Assembly: GCA_029844215.1 (NCBI GenBank) | Contig: CM056732.1 | Coordinates: forward strand, 52,127,007 to 52,191,006 | Source: Przewalskia tangutica | Lineage: Eukaryota > Streptophyta > Magnoliopsida > Solanales > Solanaceae | Direction: 5' to 3' | DNA: 64,000 nucleotides | In this document: positions 22,108-31,977 of the stretch, one piece after another | Layout: the number at the start of each line of letters is the position of its first letter | Position numbering within the stretch: position 1 is the first letter of the stretch | The notes under the pieces: model-generated | The model's database searches: none | Told to the model about the DNA's origin: nothing | Seen by the model: the letters and a program-made list of their open reading frames with translations, nothing else | Program-made: the position numbers and the translations under genes

Positions 22108-25073
22108 CTTTGTAACGCCCAACCGGCCCGCATCGTGCCTTACCCCGCACCCTGGTGATACAACATCGAGAAAACCATGGAAAAATAAAACATGAATCAT
22201 GAAACAAGAGATATAATAAATAAACAGCCAACCAAAACATTGCCTTTCGATATACATAAACTCCGAATGCTTTAATCCTTTTACAACCCCGCCCACAACA
22301 AGATTTCATGCACTTCTAAGATTTATACAACAACTATGACGACAGGGCTCCGCCATACCCCAACGCATAAGAACTTACGGACTGTGGTAACATACCAAAG
22401 ATAAGCCTCCGACGGAACGGAGCTTCCCAAAACGCTGAAATGAGATCCTAAACGCTGGATCGACAAATGATGTACTTCTACTGCGCAGATTTAACGCACC
22501 CGGCGAGGTCGATAACAGTACCAAGTATGTGAAATCAGAATAAATCAGAATGAAATCATAATAGTCTATAAAGCGAGAGACATGTATGATGACCAAACTA
22601 CAAGATATAACATATAACCAAGATATCAAGACAGGACTCACGCCCCAAATTATCACTCGTGCGTGGAATTTCTTCCTCACTGCCTAGCTTATGATATAAC
22701 AATACCAAGGATCATACATGAACACCATGTCCCACGTGTTATAAAACCGTGACAGACAAGTATAACTACCAGATCCGACCGTACTAATAATACAATGCAA
22801 CCAAACACGGCCGACACGTGGCAAGTGAGAGCCGACTACGGATACCAAGGCGGCCACGCACTGACCGGCAAGTACGAGGTGACCACCAGGACCAAGCGTC
22901 AGATCACGAAACTTCGTCACTATACTCAGCGGGGCAAGCAGGGTCGACTACCGATACCAAGGCCGAATCACCACGAGGCGGGCAAGTGAGCCGACCACCG
23001 ATACCGTGCCGAGCAAGAAACCTCAACTACCAACCGGCCCTCTATCGAGACGCCAGAACACGTAAACACCACACTTGCACAACAAAGGCTATCATCACAA
23101 GCATAGGCAAGTTTCACAACAACAAGATAGGCAAGTTTCACACAACTCAAAGTACCTTCATTTTATGCCAAAGTCCTGTTTCAACCTAAAGTACTAATGA
23201 CGTTAAGTTCTTTTTAAAAGAGATCCATTACTTATTAAAGTCACCCGATACCGTAGTATTAGAATGACCAACCCACATTCCTTTTCAAAATCAAGTAACA
23301 ACATTCTTTTCCTAAGTTCCAGCTTGCCTAGTTTCAATTACTCAAGCTTCTCATTTTCAAATGGTTTCATAGTTCATAAACTTAATCACTTGATTCCGCT
23401 TTTAGAACAATCGAGTAATATAAGTCTCACGAGAGTAGGTTATTCTTGTTTACAACATTCTTATTACGCATGATCTAGAAAATGTAATATCATTTTGTCT
23501 CATCTTAGTTTCTACGCAGATGGAGGTTTCTACCGTTTTAATACAATTCATCATTATCCAATACATTTTCCTTTATTAACGCTGCAGTGGTCTGTCGATA
23601 CACATTCTGATTTCCGAAATCAGTAAAACATTATCCTTTAAATAAAACCAAGTACTCATTACTCACGAATGAGGTTTCACATAAACATCCACATTAAAAC
23701 AAATAAGTTAAGTCTCTTATCTTATAAGATCAAGTCTCTTAACTTCTAACATCAGTAAACCATTTTCTTTACCTCTCTTAAGACATTATACCTAACTCCC
23801 CATCAAGCTAGTATAACTCTTTTTAAAACCTTTAAAACCAAGTGTTACTCTCCCTTCAAAACGATTTAGAAATCTTTTGAAATACATCAAGTTCTTTATT
23901 ATAACTAGCCAGTTATAATTCACATCAGTTACCTTTTAAAACCACAAAGTACTTTCTTACCTACATAAAGCTGTTATAACCAACTTCCCATAAAGCCGTT
24001 ATAACACTTTATGTTTTAAAAACAATCAAACACAGCTAACACATGTACGTCTACCGTACTACATAGTTCACACATATCATGCTGGAAGAGATAGGAAGAG
24101 GTTCACATACCTCGCGACGATTTATCGACAATAAGCAAAATGCTCCAAGTACTACAACCTTGCTAGCCCTTTCCACTCCTCGAGTAGAATACGCTACTCT
24201 TAGTACTTTTACCTATAAAGGTCACAAACGTCTATTAAAATCTTAAACACACGTTCCCATCTTTCTACGTAAAATTCAAAGACTCTCCCCGCAACAATGT
24301 AAATCTCTCCTCTATCGAGGCTCGGCTACCAAGCCAACGGGGTTAACACGCCTAACCGGACGCTGCATAATTCTACTACACAAGAATGCTACATAAGTCT
24401 CAGAATACAACCCTAGGTAATTACAGTTCAGTTCTTCTCTTTATTAACCTTCTATGTGATTACTGTTCAATTCTTCATTCTTCAGGCTTAAGTCAAAAGA
24501 CATTGCCATAATACTAAGTATAGTTCCATATATAGTATACTTCAACTATATATCCTAACAAACATGTAATTTCCAATTACAATAGAGAACAAGATAATTA
24601 CCTCGATAAGCCCAAAATTATCCAAGTTATAATGTCGATCCTGAGCAATGTTTAGCTCCACTCCGAGCGCTCCAAACCACTCCAAACAACCCCTAGAAGT
24701 TCTAACCAACTTCTACTCACATACTTCAACCAACTATGAAGATTTCCTTGTGGTTTCGGTTTGAGACTAAAAGGACAAAAGGTAGTATTTCCGACTCTAC
24801 GCAAAGAGGTATCTTTGGAATACTACAAGGTACAAGGCTAAGGTATTTTGGGCATTATAACAATACTAGGGAGTATTTCTATACCACAACAAGGGTATTA
24901 TACTAAAACAACTAGGCTAGTGGTACCCTACCGGCCAGACCTCATGAGGAGTGGAGACCTCACCGGCCAAAGGCCACTTTCAAGGGGAGAGGAGCTCTTG
25001 GGCGAGAGTCAACAAGAGGAGGAGGATTCAAGACTTGGAAACATTTGTGGATGAATGAAGTCTTCACAAAGGG

Positions 25074-25081
25074 TATTTATA
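25074..25081 (-). promoter_or_regulatory. TATA box of D 5' LTR
   Basis: TATAAATA on the minus strand, followed by CCC and a GAAGACTTCATTCATCC-like leader. Confidence 0.65.
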
Positions 25082-25488
25082 GCAAACCCAAATGCCAACC
25101 AATGGCCAAGATCAAGCCATGCGCAAGGCAAGTGTAAGGCCTTGATCAAGCCAAGTGCACCCTAACCCCTACTCCACAAAACATTGCACCAAACAAGCCA
25201 CAAAACAAGGCCAAAACAAGGCACAAACAAGGAACCAATAGGCACAAAACGTGAGCCAAAAGATCAAGCCAAAACGTGAACCATTCGCTCACTCGACGCC
25301 CACTTGCTTCCGATGTGAGGTGACACATGTCACCCTCCCGTTGGTCCAACATGTTTCGCCTCTCGGAAAAATCCGCAAAAATACAAAACGACATAGCCGG
25401 AATTTTCCTACGAAGTCATGGAAACGCTTTCGCCTAAAACGACTTAGTTCATTGCTCAAATGTAACTTTGGCGAGCCACTCCAGGCGG

Positions 25489-25504
25489 GGTGACACGTGT
25501 CACC
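25489..25504. promoter_or_regulatory. G-box palindrome in U3 of D (right LTR)
   Basis: GGTGACACGTGTCACC, perfect 16-bp palindrome. A degenerate second copy lies at about 25320-25335. Confidence 0.55.
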
Positions 25505-25824
25505 CTCCTAATGGCCCTCAAAAACGTCTTTCAAAAATAACCACAATGGCCAAAATCTCAAAACAAAGTGGCCCTACAAAACCAGTAAATTTCTCCGTGG
25601 GCCCCACGTGACCATTTCCAAAATAAAATCTCAAAATTCTAATATAATCTATGAAGTCCAAATACCAAATCTGGGAATCCAATTCCCATTAACGAACCTT
25701 TTTCTTCACAAATAACCGGAAACTTTTCCGTCGAAAACTCACATCTTTCTTTCCTTTCAAAATTTCTGCCGTACACTCGTACGTACGTCCTCACATACAT
25801 ACCCTGCAACTACGGGGTATAACA

Positions 25825-27461
25825 ATGAAGTTTTAAGACTATGAACCTTGAATCCTTAAAAGGTTAAGAAACTTTATTTTTCAAGTTATGGGACTTGATT
25901 CTTAAAGGAAGAAATGACTTGATTTAAAAGTATAGAATAATTGATTTGGAAAGTATGGATTTCTTGATATTCTAAAGATAAGAGACTTGAAATTCTAAGT
26001 TAAGAAACATGATTTCTAAAGTTAAGAGACTTGAAATATTTTGAAATTTATGTAACTTGATTTGAAAGTATAAGTCTCTTGGTTATAAAAAGAATGAATT
26101 AGTCTAAGGCATAAAGTTGTATAACGGCTTTATGGGAAGTTGGTTATAACAACTTTATGGAAGGTTAAAAGAATTGTTTTCTCTAGTAATGTAAATAAAG
26201 AAATGACTTGAAATAAGGAAGGGCAATTTGATTTAAAGGTATCACTTGCTTAAAGTTTTAAAGAAAGAAGTCACTTGATTTAGAAGCCTATAAATGTATT
26301 TCTAAAAGGTATTGTGACTTATCTTGAAAAATAGATATGACTTGATACTACGGTTATTAGTATCTGGGGGTTTTATATAAAAATGAGTCTTTTGAAAAGA
26401 ATGGAAGTACGTAGTTCTTTGGGTTAAATTCCCGGATTTTTATGTGAAACGAAAAGTTCCTTGAGTATATAAAATGAAAGTCTAAAGATTTAATGAACTT
26501 GCCTATGCTTTCTTGTAATAGCCTTGAGTGCAAGTATTATATGTATACGTTGACGTGACTCTCAGTTGGAGGGCCGGCTGTCTTGTTGTGAAGTAGGATG
26601 CCACGGGCGCGTCACATGGTTATATTTTACACTTACGGCTGTCGGCAGTGATGGGGGATTCCACGGTAAGGAGATATATATATATATATATGTATTGTTT
26701 ATGTGTACGCCGACAGTGAGGTGAGATGCCACGGGCGCGTCACATGGCTATATTTTACACTTATGGCTGTCGGCAGTGATGGGGGATTCCACGGGCACGC
26801 TTTGATATTTGTGGGCTTGAGACCCTTACTGGACTATGTGATGATATTTGATGGCTTGTGTCCGTAGCCCCGTGTGACTATTGTTCATGTGTTGAAATAG
26901 TCTTTAAAAGGTAAACCTGACTTTCACTTTGGCAAGGCACAGTGTACTGTTATTTTGGTTATCATACATGTCTCCAACTTTATATGATATTATGATTTCA
27001 TTACTGATTTTCAGCCACATACTTGGTACATATTTCAGATCGACCTCCTTCTGGGCTGCGTTCATGCCGCAGTTGAGGTACATAACTTGCTGATCCTCAT
27101 TCTAGGATCATTGCTCACCGGTTGGAAAGCTCCATTATTTCGAGGCTTTGTATTTTGCAGTTCCTCGGAGTTGTAGATTTATGTACATTCAGGGGTATGG
27201 CGGGGCCCTGTCCCGTCACAGTTGTTATGTCAAGAATTCTTAGAGGTCTGTAGTCATATCTTGTGGATTGGGTTGTGTAAAGAAAAAAAAGAGGTAACTG
27301 CTTTTTGGGTTACGTGTATATTTTTGGAAGGTGGCCTTATCGGCTAGCCTGTTATTTATTTCTTTTGAGATGTATGTATGTTCCGCTACTATTCTCTGAT
27401 GTATACCTGTAAGGGTGCCCAGGTAGGGCACCAGTCGCGGGCCCGGGGTCGGGTCGTGACA
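25825..27461 (+). repeat. 5' LTR of element C, second piece
   Basis: It continues the LTR interrupted at 16387 and ends GGTCGTGACA next to an intact primer site. It contains the paired GTTATA-type motif near 26110-26150 and a two-unit repeat (26585-26805). The TATA box and LTR start are left of the window. Confidence 0.8.
26585..26805 (+). repeat. Two-unit 139-bp repeat in LTR C
   Basis: The string GATGCCACGGGCGCGTCACA and the following GGCTGTCGGCAGTGATGGGG occur near 26588 and again near 26727. A (TA)n run lies between at about 26672-26692. Confidence 0.75.
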
Positions 27462-28506
27462 AAAGTGGTATCAGAGCAGTTAGTCCTCGGAAAGTGTCTA
27501 CAGACCGTGTCTAGTAGAGTCTTGATTATCGGTGTGTTGTGCACCACATCTATAATCAGGAGGCTATAGGATATTTAGGATTGGTTTCCCTTCTTCTCAC
27601 TCTGACATCGTGCGATAGAGCTGTGTTGTTAGGGTAGTCTCTCCCTAAAGTGTTATTGTGGTTGCAACTATGAGAAATACAACAGTGGCCCAGAAAGGAT
27701 TATATGGGTTGCGTATCCAGGTTGGTAAAATTGTCGTATAGATAGTATTATGATGATGTATATCTATATGAGCGTATTTACTTGGGTTCATATGTGTGTT
27801 GCCTATTATGACTATGAGTTACCATAAGTTGGTAAAGTCTTGATAAATACTTGGAAGGTGTGAAACAGTTTATTGAATCCACACCTAGGCTTTATGTATG
27901 TACTAACTTGGAATAGTCAGAATGGAATGAACGGTCTGAGATTCTGATAGACTCTTAAAAGAGACCATGTTTTATTGATTTGAGAGCATACCCTGTTGTT
28001 GGATTGTCGTGTTAGACGCTGAGTGATTATGTGAATAATAATAGTATGGAGTAATTAGAGTTGTTGTGAGTAAGACAACGTGATTATTAGATATTAAGAA
28101 GCTACATTTCCTGTATGTGGGGACTGATAATGTAGGCTAAGGACATAGAATAATTGTGAACCTTAGAATATTGATGACCGCTGAGACCTTAGATGTATAA
28201 GGCTTTCTCGGGTAGTAAGATTTATTTCAGACCAAGAATGAGAATTAAGTGCGACAATAGATTGGGTTATGGGCTGTTGCGGGTCAACCCATAGCCCAGA
28301 ATAGAATGGGGTCAGTTAGAGGAAGTCCCGCTATGTGATAGGGTCACGAGGGTGTAAGGCTCAAGTTTAGTTAGTCGTTGTGCGAGTTCGTGGACGCGTT
28401 CCACCGGAACCGGGTCGAGAGAACAAAATAATGACCAAGTTTTGATGTAGTAACTCCAAGGATTGGAAAACAAAAGCAAGATACGAGATTATGTATGTAT
28501 ACTAGA
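27462..28506 (+). mobile_element. Element C internal region, 5' part
   Basis: It begins with a perfect primer site (27466-27477), followed by about 1 kb with no open reading frame of note and no gag motif I can name. The last part (about 28230-28440) holds the end of the conserved segment, including TCACGAGGGTG and TGCGAGTTCGTGGACGCG. No PPT precedes 28507, so the LTR that follows is an inserted one (L), not the 3' LTR of C. More decayed than the other internal regions. Confidence 0.6.
27466..27477 (+). other. Primer binding site of element C (intact)
   Basis: TGGTATCAGAGC, complementary to the 3' end of plant initiator Met-tRNA, four bases after the LTR end. Confidence 0.9.
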
Positions 28507-28738
28507 TGTTACACCCCGTAAGTCCAGGACATGTTTAAGAGAATGTACGTAAGGAACACAAGACTTGAAATTGGTACGAAAGGAAGAATTGTTTTTCCGA
28601 CGGAAAATCTTCCGAACGTCGGAAAGGAAAAGTGTTCGTTGAGGAGAATTAGATTCTCAAAATGCATTATTTGACGATTATGGGATGTATTATCATTATG
28701 GAAATTTATTTTTACGGATTTGGTCACGTGGGGCCCAC
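28507..28738 (+). repeat. LTR L, first piece
   Basis: Starts TGTTACACCCCGTAAGTCC and is cut by F after 232 bp. The five bases before it are CTAGA; the partner copy would be outside the window. Continues at 35680. Confidence 0.75.
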
Positions 28739-28875
28739 TGTTACACCCCGAATTTCCAGGACATGGTTATAAGAACGTACGTAAGAACTAAAAAATGTTA
28801 AGATTTGAGTCTAGTAAAAATTTGTCGGAATTATGGAATTGTCGGAAAACGTAATATTGTGACGAATGGGAGGGC

Positions 28876-28885
28876 GACACGTGTC
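28876..28885. promoter_or_regulatory. G-box palindrome in U3 of F
   Basis: GACACGTGTC, perfect palindrome, about 140 bp into the LTR and 190 bp before the TATATA box. Confidence 0.55.
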
Positions 28886-31180
28886 ACCCCCCTTATGTTG
28901 TCTTGGACGAAAATAAGCATGGGTATAAGAGTCATTTGACCATTGTTAGGATGACAAAGTCTTGCAAGTTGAAGAGATTGATAAAATTGACTTAGTCAAT
29001 GGGACCACAAGTCTTGATATTTAAAAGAACTTCATCCAAGCCACACATTTGTACACATCTTGACCCTCCATGTTACTATATAGTAGTACTAGTAGCAAGA
29101 CAAGAGTTCTACACTTAGAAAATTTTCATGAAAAACTTGTTGTTGTTCTAAAGGCTCTCGGGTTTGGTTCTTCAAAGGGAGAAAAAAAATTGTTTGTTGT
29201 TCTTTAAGCTCCACACTTTAAACCAAGGTTCATAAGGGTATTGTAAGGGTATCTCAATAGAAAAATCCCGGAAAAATATCGTTTTCGTATTAGTCGCAAG
29301 GTGAAAACCTAGTTGCTTTTCTAGGTTTTGATTGGAAGATTAAAGGAAACTTGCTTGTGATATTCTAAGGGTCTCAAGTGGCGGATTGAAGTGTCTAGAA
29401 GAGGCTCTAAGTTGCTAGGGAGCGACTTCGGATTTGAAGTTGGACTAAGACTCGTTGAGGTAATAATCTTGTCTCTTAAAGTGTTACAAGATTATATATT
29501 GTTGTTAGCCTTACATGTTTGCTAGCATGAAGTATATGTGTTGAAGATTTATAAGTGTTATGGATTGTTGTAGCCAAAAATCCGAAATGTCATATAAGCC
29601 TTTTGAAGATTGAATTACAATTTGGTCGTTATTTAGAATCGTCGCATGTTACTTACTTGAAGATTGTAGTAGTTATAATCGATTGCGACTTGATATCGTG
29701 TTATGATAACAATTTGGATTGAAAAGGAAATTGGATAAGAATTGGTGTTGTTGTATCTCAAGTTGCCGGATTTACACTTGTAGTTGTATTAGTTTGATAT
29801 CAATTGTGGGGCGGAATTTTACACGTCTAGTATGCGTGTAATCCCCTATTGTTAATTGCATTGTTGGGCCTTAAATGTGGCGTGTTTGGTTATTGAATTC
29901 GGCCTTGAAAAAGGTGGCAAAGTATGTAGAAACAAAGGAAGTGCTGTCCGATTTTCCGTAGAATTTAGTGACTTTGCACTTATAATATTCTACGTCTAAA
30001 GTAAGAAGTTAATGGACGTATTATGGCCATTATAGGTTGAAGTACTAAGTATAGCGTATTCTACTTGAAGGATGGAATAGCTATCAAGGTTGAAGTACTT
30101 TGGAGCATTTTGCTACTTGTCGATAATCGTCGCGAGGTATGTGAACCTCTTCCTTCTTTTGGCATGATTCTATGTATGGAATATACATGTGGTAATATTT
30201 CATGTTCCCTCCTACTCTTATAAGTTAAGAGGTATGTATGTGATTTACTCTATGTAAAGGTTATGTCTAGGTTATCCTAAGTTCTTACCAAGTCTTATGG
30301 GGGATGTTGGTAAGAGTCGTTAGGAGGTATTTGGAGCCAAGTTGACTTGGCTAATTTTACGGCACAAATAAGAATAAATATCGAACAAGCCATTGCAGCG
30401 TTAATAAAGGAAAATGTAATGACAATTAATTATATTAAAATGAGTAGAATTCTCCATCTGCATAGAAACTAAGATAAGACAAAATTGTATTACATTTTCT
30501 AGATCATGACTACTTGAATAAGATCGTTATAAACAAGTATAATCTACTCACACACATAAGGCATATGTACTTAACTTAAAGAATTTACGTTATGAAGTTT
30601 TAAGACTGTGAACCTTAGACTCATAAAAGGTTGAGAGACTTTATTTTCAAGTAATGAAACTTGATTCTTAAAGGAAGAAATGACATGATTTAAGGGAAGT
30701 AACTTGTTTTAAAAGGTGTGAGTTACTGGAGATTTAAAAGTTAAGAAACTTGATTTCTAAAGTTAAGAGACTTGAAGTATTTTAAAAGTTACGTAACTTG
30801 ATTTGAAAGTATAAGTCTCTTGGTTATAAAAAGAATGAATTAGTCTAAGGCATAAAGTTAGTATAACGGCTTTATGGGAAGTTGGTTATAATAACTTTAT
30901 GGGAGGTTAAGAGAATGGTTTTCTCTAGTAATATAAACAAAGAATGACTTGAAATAAAGAAGGGCAAATTGTTTTAAAGGTACCAATTGCTTAAGGTTTT
31001 TAAGAAAGAAGTCACTTGATTTAGAAGCCGATAAATGTATTTCAAAAAGGTATTGTGACTTGTCTTGAAAAGTAGATATGACTTGATACTACGGTTGTTA
31101 GTATCTTGGAAGTTTTATTTGAAAAAGAGTCATTTTTAAAGGGAGTAGAGGTCGTAATGCGTTGGGTTAAATTCGGATTT

Positions 31181-31720
31181 TATATGACCTTATCGCGTCC
31201 GAAATGGGTCGGGCGTTATACCTTATGGGCGACTATATGACATTATCGCTTCCACGAAATGGGTGAGATACATTTATGGGCGAACTATATGACATTATCG
31301 CATCCCAAAATGGGTCGGGCGGATACCTTTATGGGCGGACTATATGACATTATCGCGTCCCGAGAAATGGGCGGGCGTATACCTTTATGGGCGACTATAT
31401 GACATTATCGCGTCCCGAAATGGGCCGGCAAGATACCTTATGGGCGACTATATGACATTATCACGCCCCATAAATGGGTGGAAGTATACCTTTACGGGCG
31501 AACTATATGACATTATCGCGTCTAGAAATGGGCCGCAAAGTATACCTTTATGGGCGACTATATGACATTATCGCGTCCGAAATGGGTCGGGCGATACCTT
31601 TATGGCGAACTATATGACATTATCGCGTCGTGAATGGGTCGGGCGGATACCATTATGGCGCTATGTGACTTTATCGAGTCCCAGTTAGGTCGGGCGAGAT
31701 AGGCGTCCTCCATAAAATTC
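31181..31720 (+). repeat. Type-4 minisatellite in LTR F
   Basis: About ten units near 50 bp with ACTATATGACATTATCGCGT, CCGAAATGGG and GGGCGATACCTTTATGGGCG. The short open frame over 31344-31565 is produced by the repeat periodicity. Confidence 0.85.
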
Positions 31721-31977
31721 GGATTATGTTATGTAAGGTAAGTAAGTTATATGGTAATGAACTTGATGATTTTCCTAAGTATGTATGTAAGAAAGTGACT
31801 ATAACTTTTATTGAAAAATGGGAAAAGATAATAAGGTACGATTAAGTTCACGAGATGGTAATGACATGGTAGGTTCAGGTATTCACCCTTTTTATACTTA
31901 CCTCTGTCATGCTTTTATACAGATATGTTTTAATTGTTGTACCTTATTTCCGTTCCATATTCGGTACCTGTTGTACT

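Larger units (their letters stand above)
16388..25824 (-). mobile_element. Element D: complete non-autonomous LTR retrotransposon
   Basis: Two near-identical LTRs (16388-20112 and 22111-25824, about 3.7 kb each) flank only about 2.0 kb of internal DNA. The five-base duplication ATGAA stands on both sides (16383-16387 and 25825-25829), and the LTR of C reads through when D is removed. The PPT is next to the left LTR and the primer site next to the right one, so transcription is leftward. The inside holds gag with a zinc knuckle and non-coding DNA but no protease, RT, RNase H or integrase. Confidence 0.9.
22111..25824 (-). repeat. 5' LTR of element D (right copy)
   Basis: It starts TGTAACGCCC at the primer site and ends GGGTATAACA before ATGAA. 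It has an intact TATA box (25081-25074), about 740 bp from the LTR start, further in than in other LTRs because the U3 carries a second CACGTG-like block (25317-25340 reads TGACACATGTCACC). The type-2 minisatellite is at 22770-23060 and the conserved core at 23464-23625. As the upstream LTR it is the one expected to drive transcription of D. Confidence 0.88.

Noticed and set aside
24848..25054. Small frames in LTR leaders, also 4917-5108, 34607-34969 and 59221-59403
   Set aside because: They overlap the C/G-rich leader and TATA region in the opposite sense; differing peptides in homologous LTRs show no coding constraint.
16388..25824. RIP-like or methylation decay as the cause of copy differences
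   Set aside because: That would give C-to-T and G-to-A substitutions; the observed differences are mostly insertions and deletions at CAG/CTG/CCG and in homopolymers.
26672..26692. (TA)n run as a regulatory TATA element of C
   Set aside because: It lies late in the LTR inside a repeat, far from the position where the other LTRs have TATAAATA; a simple microsatellite is more likely.
27466..27477. tRNA-like sequence
   Set aside because: Only 12 bases complementary to the initiator Met-tRNA 3' end; it is a primer binding site, no tRNA gene body is present.
31344..31565. Open frame with repeated YDIIASRNGP
   Set aside because: Product of the type-4 minisatellite in LTR F, not a gene.
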